A stretch of 64,000 nt of DNA from Deferribacteres bacterium. GTDB lineage: Bacteria > Zhuqueibacterota > Zhuqueibacteria > Zhuqueibacterales > Geothermadaptataceae. Position numbers and translations under genes: made by a program. The DNA is taken from positions 496,001 through 560,000 of the forward strand of contig JACKDF010000002.1 of NCBI GenBank assembly GCA_020633655.1, in the 5' to 3' direction. Positions 7,934 to 16,380 of this stretch are shown here, in pieces (the first letter of the stretch is position 1; each line of letters starts with the position of its first letter). The notes below the pieces were generated by a model. That model saw nothing but the letters and a program-made list of their open reading frames with translations, did no database searches and was not told where the DNA came from.

Positions 7934-9331
7934 CTAACCTTCCAGCTCAAATCCTTTGCGGTATTCCTTGGTCACCATGGCGGTTGCTTCTTCGCTATTG
8001 GTGAATCGCAGATTCGGGCCATCCCACTGCAGGATTTGATTGCTCTTGTTCATCCGCACGGCAATATTACCAAGGAGCATGGTTTCTGTCAAACGGCCGG
8101 CATATTCAAAGTTACTTGTGGTTTCTTTGTTTTCTTTAATCGCTTCGACCCATTCTTCATGAATGCCGGGGGAACGGGGGATCGTTTTCGCTGGCAATTT
8201 GTATTCTTTCATTTTGGTCTCGGGAATGATGCGCGGACTGTCTCCATAGGTTCCGGCCATTAGTTTGCCTTTCGAACCGATGAACAGCATGCCACCTCCA
8301 CCATCACCCAGCTTGCGGCCTGGTTCCAGTTCTTCCGGACGTGGTGCCTGCAATCCGCCGTCGAGCCATGTGAGTTTACAGGCCGGCATGTTTTCGCGAG
8401 CATCGAATGTATAAGTCACCATGGAGGACATGGGGTATGTTTGATCGTTGTATTCCGAACAACTCGCCTGTACTGTTGCTGCGTCTTTTAATTTTAGAGC
8501 CCAGTAGGGATGATCGAAAATGTGTGCACCCATATCTCCCAGGGCGCCGGTTCCGAAATCCATCCAACCACGCCATGCGAATGGGTGGTACGCTGGGTGG
8601 TAGGTGCGCCACGGAGCGGCACCAAGCCAGACATTCCAGTTCAGTGACGGTGGAAGTGATGGCACTTCTTTAGGCTTTTCGATATTCTGTGGCCAGATTG
8701 GACGATTTGTCCAGCAATAAACTTCATGCACATCGCCAATAGCTCCGTCCCAGATCCATTCGTTGATTAACCGGGCACCTTCTTTTGAATGGCCCTGGTT
8801 GCCCATTTGGGTTTTAACTTTCATTTCTTTTGCAACTTGTGCCATTTTGCGCGCTTCATATATCGTATGCGTCAACGGCTTTTGCACAAAGCAATGTTTG
8901 CCCAATTTCATGGCATGAATGGCCACAGGTGCGTGACTGTGGTCGGGAGTACTCACGGTCACGGCATCAATGTCTTTTTCATGCTTGAGCATGGTGCGCC
9001 AATCCGTATAGATTTTTGCTTTTTTTAATTGCTCGTACCATTCCATGTCGTCTTCTTTTGCCCGCTTAAAAAGTTGGGCTATGCGGTCTTCATCCACATC
9101 GCAGAGGGCGACAATATTGTTCCCCGGACTGACGGAATTAATATCGGAATGCCCTTTTCCCTGTACCCCGACGCAGGCTATGTTGAGGCGGTCACTTGGT
9201 GCCACGTACCCTGGACCACCGAGTACGTGGCGGGGAACAACAGCAAATGCTGCGGCCGCTACGGTACTTGTTGTCAGGAATGACCGACGGGACATGATTC
9301 CCGATTCCGTGGTTGTTTCTTTTTTTTGCAT
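7934..9331 (-). CDS. Tat-exported Gfo/Idh/MocA family oxidoreductase
   Basis: The ATG at 9331 (MQKKETTTESGIMSRRSFL) has GGAG ten bases upstream, whereas the longer frame to 9346 has none; 465 residues. A twin-arginine signal (SRRSFLTTSTVAAAAFAVV, then PRHVLGGPGYVAPSD) marks export. The cofactor domain begins LNIACVGVQGKGH; the catalytic segment reads FVQKPLTHTIYEARKMA, with Gln in place of the usual Glu before Lys-Pro, a variant common in the planctomycete/FCB subfamily. GALGDMGAHIFDHPYWAL supplies the Asp/His pair. The C-terminal half contains WRTYHPAYHPFAWRGWMDFG, typical of this large subfamily. Part of the exported set of four dehydrogenases here; substrate not assignable. Confidence 0.87.
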   Translation of the reverse strand: MQKKETTTESGIMSRRSFLTTSTVAAAAFAVVPRHVLGGPGYVAPSDRLNIACVGVQGKGHSDINSVSPGNNIVALCDVDEDRIAQLFKRAKEDDMEWYEQLKKAKIYTDWRTMLKHEKDIDAVTVSTPDHSHAPVAIHAMKLGKHCFVQKPLTHTIYEARKMAQVAKEMKVKTQMGNQGHSKEGARLINEWIWDGAIGDVHEVYCWTNRPIWPQNIEKPKEVPSLPPSLNWNVWLGAAPWRTYHPAYHPFAWRGWMDFGTGALGDMGAHIFDHPYWALKLKDAATVQASCSEYNDQTYPMSSMVTYTFDARENMPACKLTWLDGGLQAPRPEELEPGRKLGDGGGGMLFIGSKGKLMAGTYGDSPRIIPETKMKEYKLPAKTIPRSPGIHEEWVEAIKENKETTSNFEYAGRLTETMLLGNIAVRMNKSNQILQWDGPNLRFTNSEEATAMVTKEYRKGFELEG

Positions 9332-9475
9332 GAACCCATTCTCCATTTGTAAAATTCAATTCATTATCGATGTTTTTAACCCGATCTATTCATGCGTTGC
9401 TTAACGTTAGCGATGGGCAGCGGAAATCCTCTGCCCAATCCTGGATTTATGAATTAAACAGGTTAAATATAAAAA

Positions 9476-10795
9476 TTATGCTTTTGCTGATCCTGGTACA
9501 GGAATTTCAAATTTCATATCAACTGGCCCCATGGCATATTTTGTCGGACCCAATCGCATATCAGAACTCATCATTTCTTCCCAGGTCACTTTTTTACCGG
9601 TGTAAGCCGAGATCCTGCCCATAATTGCCACCAGAGTTGATTGCGCGGTGGCTTCTGCTTCAACATAGGGTTTGTTTTGCCGGATCGCTGTGACCAGATC
9701 GATGTGTTCCTGTACGTATGGCGATACTTTTACACGTGAGGTTTCTTTGCCTTCTTCATCAAGGGGATATTTGTAGGCCCAGAGGAGGTTGCCTTTTTCA
9801 TCGTAGATTTCATCGTGGCAATTAGAATAGCCTTTGGTTCCCTGAATAAATTCAGAAACATTGTTTTCACAACCATCGATTTGCCGGCACATGCTGTGCA
9901 CGTGCATGTCATTGTCATAGACGAAATCAACACTGAAAAAATCGTACTGATCGCCGGTTACGCGGCGGTGACGGGCACCAAATCCAACCGCTTCAACAGG
10001 CAACTTGCCGGTAAACCAGTGGACGACATCGATGTTGTGAACGTGCTGTTCAACGATGTGATCTCCGGAGAGCCAGGCCCAGTTAACCCAATCGCGAATC
10101 ATATATTCCATGTCTGATTGACCGGATTTGCGTGTGCGGTACCAGAGTTGGGATTGATTCCAGTAACAGTTGGCTGAAACAATATCCCCAATGATACCGG
10201 TGGAAATTTGTTCAAAGCACGCCTGATAATTACGCTGGTGTCGCCTTTGGGTACCAGTGCCGACGGTCAAACCAAGAGCTTCTGCACGTTTGGAAGCGGC
10301 AATAATTTTTCGTGCTCCAACCGGATCAACAGCCACAGGTTTTTCCATAAATACATTCTTTTTAGCCTCAACCGCAGCCTCAAAGTGCTCCGGACGAAAA
10401 TGTGGTGGCGTTGCTAAAATGACAACATCCACATCCAGTTCCAGCACTTTTTTATAGGCATCAAAACCAACGAAACATTTGTCATCCGCCACTTCAACCT
10501 GCATTTCTTCTTTGATTTTTGCACGGCTGTCTGCAATGCGATCTTCCAGTACATCGGCCATGGCGACGAGCTGTAAATTCGGTCCGGCTGAAAGAAAATT
10601 TATCGCTGCTCCAGTTCCACGACCACCACAACCGATTAAGCCGGCCTTTAGCAGTGGACCGTCTATTGCCTGATCTAAAAAAGTGACATGGTCGACCTGT
10701 TTTTGTTTCTTCGTTTCACATCCCGCCAATACGATACCGGCGGCTGTAGCCATCGCGCCTACTTCGAGAAATTTACGTCTGCTTAAATCGCTCAT
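9476..10795 (-). CDS. Tat-lipoprotein Gfo/Idh/MocA family oxidoreductase
   Basis: 439 residues. The N-terminus combines a twin-arginine motif (SRRKFLEVG) with a lipobox (IVLAGC, Cys26), so the enzyme is probably exported folded and membrane-anchored. Rossmann start LKAGLIGCGGRGTGAAINFL; catalytic-lysine motif FMEKPVAVDPVGARKI; Asp/His region DHIVEQHVHNIDVVHWFTG. The ATG overlaps the stop codon of the upstream cytochrome-FGE fusion by four bases (ATGA), and the ribosome binding site AAGAGGAG lies inside that gene, so the two are translationally coupled. This pairing suggests that the oxidoreductase and the membrane cytochrome work together, perhaps with the cytochrome taking electrons from substrate oxidation (inference). 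Family members normally use NAD(P), so a direct electron route would be unusual. Confidence 0.87.
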   Translation of the reverse strand: MSDLSRRKFLEVGAMATAAGIVLAGCETKKQKQVDHVTFLDQAIDGPLLKAGLIGCGGRGTGAAINFLSAGPNLQLVAMADVLEDRIADSRAKIKEEMQVEVADDKCFVGFDAYKKVLELDVDVVILATPPHFRPEHFEAAVEAKKNVFMEKPVAVDPVGARKIIAASKRAEALGLTVGTGTQRRHQRNYQACFEQISTGIIGDIVSANCYWNQSQLWYRTRKSGQSDMEYMIRDWVNWAWLSGDHIVEQHVHNIDVVHWFTGKLPVEAVGFGARHRRVTGDQYDFFSVDFVYDNDMHVHSMCRQIDGCENNVSEFIQGTKGYSNCHDEIYDEKGNLLWAYKYPLDEEGKETSRVKVSPYVQEHIDLVTAIRQNKPYVEAEATAQSTLVAIMGRISAYTGKKVTWEEMMSSDMRLGPTKYAMGPVDMKFEIPVPGSAKA

Positions 10796-12297
10796 TTTGT
10801 GCTCCTCTTGGTTATTTGTCCCGCATCGTATTCACAAACTACCCGAAAGCCGACTTCCGCATTATCGGAATACCACCACAGGCTTTTGGGTAATTGTGGA
10901 TCAGTGCGCATCCAACTCACGGTATTTGTTTTCTCTCGCGTGGCGGCTCTGACATCCTTCGCGCTACTCTTGTAGGAACCACCACGGACAACATGCTCAT
11001 CACCAGATTTGGGGCCTGATGGATTTTGGGTGATGGCATCCGCTGAATAATTTGCATAAATATCTGCTTCATACCAGTCGCTACAAAACTCCTTTACATT
11101 TCCCAGCATATTTTTTAGGCCGAATGCATTGGATTTGACGTGCTGACCGTCACTCGTTCGGCCACGGCTGTTGTTTTCGTAAATGACGTAACTATTGATG
11201 GTTGTGTCGCTTCCAAATATCCTGGCCAACCAGTGTTTATTGCCAAATTCATCCGGTTGCCCCGGGAAAAAATAGGGGTTCTCTGTGCCCGCCCGACAGG
11301 CATATTCCCATTCCGCTTCGGTTGGTAATCTGTAGTGCTTGCCGGTTTTTTCCGAAAGCCAGCGGCAATACTGCTGGGCTGCATAAAATGTCATCGTAAT
11401 CGCCGGACGCTTTCCGCGGCCCCAGCCTTGACTGGGATCGCCGTATGCTGGTGTCGGGCCACTTATAGCATCAACGGGTTTACCGTCGGCAGCGATTTGG
11501 TCTTCGGTCCGTCCGGCACGTGCGGTCGCACGGTAGTAAGTGTCAAATTCCTGCCAGGAAACTTCAACCTCTCCCATCCAAATTGAATCGACACGCACAC
11601 GTCGTTGGGGGCCTTCATCACGGTTTCGGCCTGATTCATTTTCCGGACTACCAATGGTGAATACACCGCCTGGTATAGCAATCATGTTAAATGTAACCTT
11701 TGTTCCGGGAATTTTTTCTGTGAAAGACTGAAAGGAATCGACGTAGGTTGCCCGGGAGAATATTTCTGAGTTCAGGTCGACATCTATTTCAGTTACACTA
11801 TTTTTCGGTTCGTGATAATGACCTGCCTCAAGATGGCAATTGAGACAGCGCAATTCGTTTTCCTTGCGTGAATAATGCAAATGCGCATCGCGACCTTTTT
11901 CTGACAATCCTTTGGAAAACAGATTTTGATGGCAATGCTGGCAGGAAGCTTTGTAAACGTGTTTCATTGCCACTTCACGAGTGGAGGCGAGTTCCCAGTT
12001 GAACTCGGAAGGGTCTTTTAACCAATAGGAAATCAGATCGCGAGTGCCCGTCTTTATTTTTTCGCTAAAATAGGCAAAACCTTCTGGTGGCAAATGGCAA
12101 TCAACGCAGTGTGTAACCGTACCACTGCGGGTATCAAAATGGGGCCCTTTTTTCCAGGAAATCGCAGCTTGTGGGTGCACATGACAGGACTGGCAGTACG
12201 CGTCGGTGGATGTGGTTTCGACTGCATCTTTTGCAAATGGAAAAAACAGAATTCCTGCAAGAAACGGAAATGAGTACTTGAAAATTCGTCGCAGCAT
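10792..12297 (-). CDS. Tetraheme NapC/NirT-like cytochrome c fused to FGE/SUMF1-like domain
   Basis: 501-residue fusion. One N-terminal membrane anchor (IFKYSFPFLAGILFFPF) is followed by four heme-binding CxxCH motifs: CQSCH (35-39), CVDCH (64-68), CQHCH (119-123), CLNCH (151-155). These resemble the periplasmic NapC/NirT quinol-oxidising cytochromes. Residues about 202-490 are a formylglycine-generating-enzyme/SUMF1-type fold (MIAIPGGVFTIGSPENESG, RLPTEAEWEYACRAG, MLGNVKEFCSDWY, VVRGGSY, AEVGFRVVC). True FGEs carry two copper-binding cysteines just after RGGS; here that stretch is YKSSAKDVRAATRE without cysteine, so sulfatase-maturing activity is doubtful. Many SUMF1-fold domains serve as binding or non-heme-iron oxygenase modules. 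It is the upstream partner of a Tat-lipoprotein oxidoreductase (ATGA overlap), and the TIM-barrel gene lies 30 bases further upstream. Confidence 0.85.
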   Translation of the reverse strand: MLRRIFKYSFPFLAGILFFPFAKDAVETTSTDAYCQSCHVHPQAAISWKKGPHFDTRSGTVTHCVDCHLPPEGFAYFSEKIKTGTRDLISYWLKDPSEFNWELASTREVAMKHVYKASCQHCHQNLFSKGLSEKGRDAHLHYSRKENELRCLNCHLEAGHYHEPKNSVTEIDVDLNSEIFSRATYVDSFQSFTEKIPGTKVTFNMIAIPGGVFTIGSPENESGRNRDEGPQRRVRVDSIWMGEVEVSWQEFDTYYRATARAGRTEDQIAADGKPVDAISGPTPAYGDPSQGWGRGKRPAITMTFYAAQQYCRWLSEKTGKHYRLPTEAEWEYACRAGTENPYFFPGQPDEFGNKHWLARIFGSDTTINSYVIYENNSRGRTSDGQHVKSNAFGLKNMLGNVKEFCSDWYEADIYANYSADAITQNPSGPKSGDEHVVRGGSYKSSAKDVRAATREKTNTVSWMRTDPQLPKSLWWYSDNAEVGFRVVCEYDAGQITKRSTK

Positions 12298-12327
12298 CGG
12301 CAGAGTTATTTTCTCAATTTTGGGGAA

Positions 12328-13278
12328 TTAATCAATATCGCATTGCCGGTATGCATCAATCACTGCGCGTTCGCCTTCTTTTCCCGCACGACTGTTCCCA
12401 TGCTCCATACCGAGAATACCTGTGAATCCTTTTTCGTGAATATGTTTGAACACATTTTTATAATTAATTTCACCTGTGGTCGGTTCTTTTCTTCCGGGAT
12501 TGTCTCCAATCTGGTAGTAAGCTATTTCATCCCATGCGTGGTCGATGTTGGGAATTAAGTTGCCCAGTTGGATTTGTTGGTGATAGAGATCGTCCAAAAT
12601 TTTGCAGGCAGGGCTGGCAACGGCTTTGCAGATTTCAAAAGCCTGGGGGACTCCCGTCAAAAAGAGTCCGGGATGGTTATAAAAGTTGAGCGGTTCGAGC
12701 ACCATAACGAGGGCATGGGGTTCGAGTATTTCGCTGGCGCGGCGCAATGCATTGATCACATTTGCTGTCTGGTACGCCATGTCTTTGCGTAAATCGACAA
12801 AGCCTGGAACGACGGTCATCCAGGTGGCGTTTACGCGCTTTGCGACTTCGACGGATTCCCGAATATGGGTTAAAAATTCATCCAGTTTTTCAGCATCGCC
12901 ACTCGCAAGATTTGGCTCGGTCCAATAAATGTTGTGGGCGACAAAGACACCCATTTCCATGTTTGATTTTGCCATTTCTTTGGCGATTTGTTCCTGTGTC
13001 TCAACCGAGCGGTTTTTCATGCTATTGTCTTCAAAGGCAGTAAAACCCTCATCGACCATAAATTTTAATTGATCGATTAAATCTTCACCGGCATGATGCT
13101 TAAACATACCGAAGTGAGGGGCAAATTTCAGCTTGAATTTACTCTTGTTTGATTGTGACAGGGGAGAGGCAATGTTCGAAGTGACGGAGGCAGCTGTTGC
13201 CGTAGCCGTGGCTGTTGCTGCTGCAAGTGTAGTAGCAATAAAATTTCTACGCGACATGTTTTGACGCTTTTCTTCCAT
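12328..13278 (-). CDS. Tat-exported sugar isomerase/epimerase-like TIM-barrel protein
   Basis: 316 residues, hydroxypyruvate-isomerase/xylose-isomerase-like TIM barrel (AP-endonuclease 2 superfamily). The start at 13278 is supported by GGAGGAAGAAAATG. MSRRNFIATTLAAATATATATAA is a Tat signal with an unusual Ala-Thr repeat, which in DNA is an imperfect run of GC(A/T)AC(A/G/C) units. Likely metal ligands are Glu in VMVLEPLNFY, Asp in KILDDLYHQQ, His in NIDHAWDE and Glu in LGMEHGNS, in the order seen in hydroxypyruvate isomerases (Hyi). The exported location puts an isomerase in the periplasm with the four exported dehydrogenases, which fits isomerisation of a keto-sugar before import (inference). 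A repeat-rich spacer separates it from the upstream oxidoreductase gene. Confidence 0.85.
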   Translation of the reverse strand: MEEKRQNMSRRNFIATTLAAATATATATAASVTSNIASPLSQSNKSKFKLKFAPHFGMFKHHAGEDLIDQLKFMVDEGFTAFEDNSMKNRSVETQEQIAKEMAKSNMEMGVFVAHNIYWTEPNLASGDAEKLDEFLTHIRESVEVAKRVNATWMTVVPGFVDLRKDMAYQTANVINALRRASEILEPHALVMVLEPLNFYNHPGLFLTGVPQAFEICKAVASPACKILDDLYHQQIQLGNLIPNIDHAWDEIAYYQIGDNPGRKEPTTGEINYKNVFKHIHEKGFTGILGMEHGNSRAGKEGERAVIDAYRQCDID

Positions 13279-13295
13279 TTTCTTCCTCCAAATTT

Positions 13296-13445
13296 AAAGT
13301 GCGATGCACTTGCTGTCACTGTAGGCGTGATACTTCTATACTACTTCGCATAAAATTAGGTAAAGTGCGTCGCACTTTCAATCTATGATCAATGAAAGAA
13401 TATCCCTCATCGATCCGGTTTGAATAGGTAAAGTGGGTTACACTA
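13296..13445. repeat. Paired palindromic repeats AAAGTGCGNCGCACTTT
   Basis: AAAGTGCGATGCACTT (13296-13311) and the perfect palindrome AAAGTGCGTCGCACTTT (13362-13378) are separated by 50 bases; a degenerate third copy, AAAGTGGGTTACACTA, lies at 13430-13445. The same pair with a 49-base spacer is found at 33820-33900. This resembles a BIME-type paired REP element. A regulatory site for the TIM-barrel gene is the alternative. Confidence 0.6.
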
Positions 13446-13453
13446 TGGAATAA

Positions 13454-14764
13454 TTAAATTTTCCACGGTCCGCGCATTGGCCGCCATAGCATGCTGTTCG
13501 CTTCGTCGTCGTTGATAAAGCGTTCTTTTTGTACATCAAAATTGACTTTTCGTCCCAGCAGCATGGCAATTTTCCCGAGATGCCCGGTCATAATGGAATG
13601 GTGTGCAACCTCGACAGGTGTAATCGTTTTTTGCCGTGAACGCACACAATCAAGAAAATTCTGATGATGATCTGTGCTTTCGTAAAGGTGGATATCCTGG
13701 GCAGATAAAGGTCTCTGGATAATGGAGTTATCGCTTGCACAGATATGCCCACCACGGCTGACGTGCAGCCAGCCTTCATCGCCGATAAAATGCACGCCCA
13801 TACCTTTTTCCTGCTTACGTTCATCGGCTACGATCATTGTGAAGCCTTCGGCATATTTGGCCTCAAAATAATAATCGGTTGGGGTGTCAAATTGTCCATT
13901 AAGAGCGGCGGGATATTTTGCATAACCTTCAATTTCCGTCGCAGCGCTGAGCTCGGTATTCATACCCCAGTGGGCGATATCGATATGGTGTCCGGCCCAG
14001 TCCGTGAGTTGCCCGCCGGAATAATCGCTAATCCAGCGAAAATTCCAATGGCAGCGCGTGGGGTTATAGGGAACATACGGTGCCGGTCCAAGCCACATAT
14101 CGTAATCAAAATGCTCCGGCACGGGTGCAGGTTGTGTTGAGCCTTTATGAATTGAATTACCCCATGGCAATCCTACACGAACGGTTTTGACCTCCCCGAC
14201 GCGACCATTGCGGATGAGTTCACAGGCGAATCGAAAATGGCTCTGTGACCGTTGCCAGCTCCCGGTTTGCCAAACAACCCCATGCCGTTGCACGGCATCA
14301 ACTATCGCACGGCCTTCGCGAATGGTGTAAGCGAGGGGTTTTTCACAATAAATATCTTTCCCTGCCCGAGCCGCCGAACTCGCGATGATGGCATGCCAAT
14401 GGTCCGGCGTTGCGATCATCACCGCATCGATATCCTGGCGGGCGAGTACATCACGAAAATCTTTGTAGAGGGCACAATCCGTGGAGCCATATTTTTGATT
14501 CACAAGATTTTGTGCATTTTCCGCGTGCAATCGATCCACATCGCATACGGCAACAATACGTGCATCCGGCAATTCCAAAAATGAGTGCATATTGCCGGAG
14601 CCCATACCTCCAAGACCGATACAGCCAATGTTGATTTTATTGTTGGGAGTAATATTGCCAGGCTTCCCAAAAACGTGAGAAGGTAAAATGGTTGGAATAG
14701 CCCAGGCTCCGAGAGAAAAACCGAGGGAACTTTTAAGAAAGGAACGGCGGTCGACTGTTTTCAT
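13454..14764 (-). CDS. Tat-exported Gfo/Idh/MocA family oxidoreductase
   Basis: 436 residues. Twin-arginine signal DRRSFLKSSLGFSLGAWAIP followed by LPSHVFGKPGN. Cofactor domain INIGCIGLGGMGSGNMHSFL; catalytic-lysine motif IYCEKPLAYTIREGRAIVD; Asp/His region GGQLTDWAGHHIDIAHWGM. The tail LWRPMRGPWKI matches the paralogue at 3630-4886, so the two probably act on related substrates, or one duplicated from the other. The start ATG follows AAGGAATCATAGG and lies 15 bases after the stop of the acetyltransferase gene, so it is co-transcribed with 14780-17547. Members of this subfamily are abundant in Planctomycetes and FCB genomes, mostly uncharacterised. Confidence 0.87.
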   Translation of the reverse strand: MKTVDRRSFLKSSLGFSLGAWAIPTILPSHVFGKPGNITPNNKINIGCIGLGGMGSGNMHSFLELPDARIVAVCDVDRLHAENAQNLVNQKYGSTDCALYKDFRDVLARQDIDAVMIATPDHWHAIIASSAARAGKDIYCEKPLAYTIREGRAIVDAVQRHGVVWQTGSWQRSQSHFRFACELIRNGRVGEVKTVRVGLPWGNSIHKGSTQPAPVPEHFDYDMWLGPAPYVPYNPTRCHWNFRWISDYSGGQLTDWAGHHIDIAHWGMNTELSAATEIEGYAKYPAALNGQFDTPTDYYFEAKYAEGFTMIVADERKQEKGMGVHFIGDEGWLHVSRGGHICASDNSIIQRPLSAQDIHLYESTDHHQNFLDCVRSRQKTITPVEVAHHSIMTGHLGKIAMLLGRKVNFDVQKERFINDDEANSMLWRPMRGPWKI

Positions 14765-14779
14765 CCTATGATTCCTTTT

Positions 14780-15259
14780 TTACAGGTGCAAAAGCATTGT
14801 ACTTGACGTACCGGATTCACCAATTTTGAAAAAGCCTTCTGATTGGTATAATTGCAATGCGAAATTTTCAGGTGCAACACTCAAGCTGATAGCTTTGTAG
14901 CCTTTTTGTCGCGCACTCTCACGTAAGTTTTGCAAAATTTTACGTCCAATTCCGCAGGAGCGCCACACGCTGACAACAGCAAGTCCCAGTTCAGGTGTCT
15001 GCTCGTCTACATATCCCCAGGAATGTTCTTCTTCAGTACCAAGCCGGAACCATCCGGCGCCGACAGGCGAGCCTGATTCATCTGCAATTACTGCATAATC
15101 CCCCGCTTTTCCCCAATTCGCCAGTAATTTTGCAATTTCCGGTAGTGACAGAAACTGCTTTGTATCAGGGCGTTTCATTTTGGGGTCCCAGAAAATCGCC
15201 TCAAAAAGCATGGCTTTAATAAATGGCAGATCACTGGAATCCGCAGAGCGAAGGATCAT
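14780..15259 (-). CDS. GNAT family N-acetyltransferase
   Basis: 159-residue acyl-CoA-dependent acetyltransferase. The sequence opens with ILRSADSSDLPFIKAML, typical of strand 1/helix 1 of the GNAT fold. Motif A is visible as ELGLAVVSVWRSCGIGRKIL (pyrophosphate-binding R-x-x-G-x-G type), and motif B as ISLSVAPENFALQLYQSEGF. The ATG overlaps the upstream TIM-barrel gene's stop by one base (TAATG), implying coupled translation, and the next oxidoreductase gene starts 15 bases after its end. The substrate is unknown; the context allows an amino-sugar or small-molecule acceptor, but nothing in the sequence proves it. Confidence 0.82.
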   Translation of the reverse strand: MILRSADSSDLPFIKAMLFEAIFWDPKMKRPDTKQFLSLPEIAKLLANWGKAGDYAVIADESGSPVGAGWFRLGTEEEHSWGYVDEQTPELGLAVVSVWRSCGIGRKILQNLRESARQKGYKAISLSVAPENFALQLYQSEGFFKIGESGTSSTMLLHL

Positions 15260-16254
15260 TATTTATCATCAAAAGCTGCATCAAAAGCAACAGTTGACGG
15301 TGAGAAATTAATGCTTTTAACGAATTCACAAGCTTCTTCTGCGCCGTATTCGCGTTCCATGCCGCTGTCTTCCCATTCCACGGAAAGTGGTCCTTCGTAG
15401 CCAATGTGGTTCAATGCCCGAATAATTTCTTCGAAATCCACATCCCCGTGTCCCAGGCTGCGGAAATCCCAACCACGCTGGGCATGGCCAAAATTGAGGT
15501 GGCTGGCAAGAATACCGTTGTAGCCATTGAGCTGCAGTGCGGCATCTTTCATATGCACGTGGTAAATGCGGTCTTTGAATTCGTGCAGAAATGTCACTGG
15601 ATCGATCATTTGCCACACCAAATGGCTGGGATCAAAATTAAAGCCGAAAGCTTCCCGTCCACCCACAGCCTCGATAGCCCGTTTTGCGGTAACGATATCA
15701 AAAGCAATTTCTGTTGGGTGTACTTCAAGAGCGAATTTAACGCCGCATTCATCAAAAACATCCAGGATTGGGTTCCACATGTCGGCAAAATATTTAAATC
15801 CGTCGGCGATCATTTTGTCGGAGACAGGGGGAAAGCTGTAGAATAGATGCCAAATCGGTGAACCTGTGAATCCATTGACGACATTCAGTCCCATGTTTTT
15901 TGCCGAGCGTGCAGCGTTTTTCATCGTTTCCACGGCCCAGGCACGTTTTTTCTCGGCATTGCCAGCGCAATCTGCCGGTGCAAAGCCATCGCTGCGACTG
16001 TCATTATTTGGATCGCACACCAATTGTCCAGCCAGGTGGTGGCTTATTGCGAAAATTTTCAGACCATTTTTGGCTAAAATTTCTTTTTGATGTTTGCAAT
16101 AATTTAAATCCGTCGCACCGCGATCGACATCGAAATGATCACCCCAGCAGGCTAATTCGAGACCATCGTAACCCCAACTGGCGGCTTTCTCCGCCATGGT
16201 TTTCACCGGGAGATCAGCCCATTGTGCGGTGCAAAGTGTTACTGGACGTGCCAT
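15259..16254 (-). CDS. Cytosolic sugar phosphate isomerase/epimerase-like TIM barrel
   Basis: 331 residues, xylose-isomerase-like TIM barrel, without a signal peptide. It starts MARPVTLCTAQWADLPVKTMAEKAASWGYDGLELACW. The metal-binding residues expected for the family are visible in order: Glu in FALEVHPTE, Asp in FNFDPSHLVWQ, His in YHVHMKDAA, and Glu in LSVEWEDSGM. Proteins with the GYDGLELACWGDHFDV start commonly accompany Gfo/Idh/MocA genes in one operon, as here (next to 16372-17547). Such pairs are found in inositol and 3-keto-sugar catabolism, where the isomerase/epimerase handles the keto product. It is coupled to the acetyltransferase by a TAATG overlap. Its upstream spacer carries an AT-rich repeat. 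Confidence 0.87.
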   Translation of the reverse strand: MARPVTLCTAQWADLPVKTMAEKAASWGYDGLELACWGDHFDVDRGATDLNYCKHQKEILAKNGLKIFAISHHLAGQLVCDPNNDSRSDGFAPADCAGNAEKKRAWAVETMKNAARSAKNMGLNVVNGFTGSPIWHLFYSFPPVSDKMIADGFKYFADMWNPILDVFDECGVKFALEVHPTEIAFDIVTAKRAIEAVGGREAFGFNFDPSHLVWQMIDPVTFLHEFKDRIYHVHMKDAALQLNGYNGILASHLNFGHAQRGWDFRSLGHGDVDFEEIIRALNHIGYEGPLSVEWEDSGMEREYGAEEACEFVKSINFSPSTVAFDAAFDDK

Positions 16255-16264
16255 TGTTTATCCT

Positions 16265-16380
16265 TTTGATTTGTTGAGAATTCGATTAATTCAATAAACA
16301 ATATTCAACAATCAATGTTCAAATTTCAAGTATCACATTCTTTTAATTGAACATTGAATATTGAGCGTTGATTATTGGTT
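16265..16380. repeat. AT-rich inverted repeat (CAATATTCAA type), copy 3 without cargo gene
   Basis: The left arm CAATATTCAACAATCAATGTTCAA (about 16299-16322) faces the right arm TTGAACATTGAATATTG (16347-16363); the arms share CAATATTCAA and AATGTTCAA. The vocabulary is that of the repeats bracketing the four-helix-bundle gene at 6342-6731, but no open frame is enclosed here. The right end overlaps the last codons of the upstream oxidoreductase. Confidence 0.45.

Noticed and set aside
10792..11712. FGE-like domain as the maturase of the sulfatase at 47227
   Set aside because: The catalytic cysteines after the RGGS motif are absent, so this link was not accepted.
6280..16380. CRISPR array from the AT-rich repeats
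   Set aside because: The repeats are degenerate, of unequal length, without regular unique spacers, and no cas gene is present.
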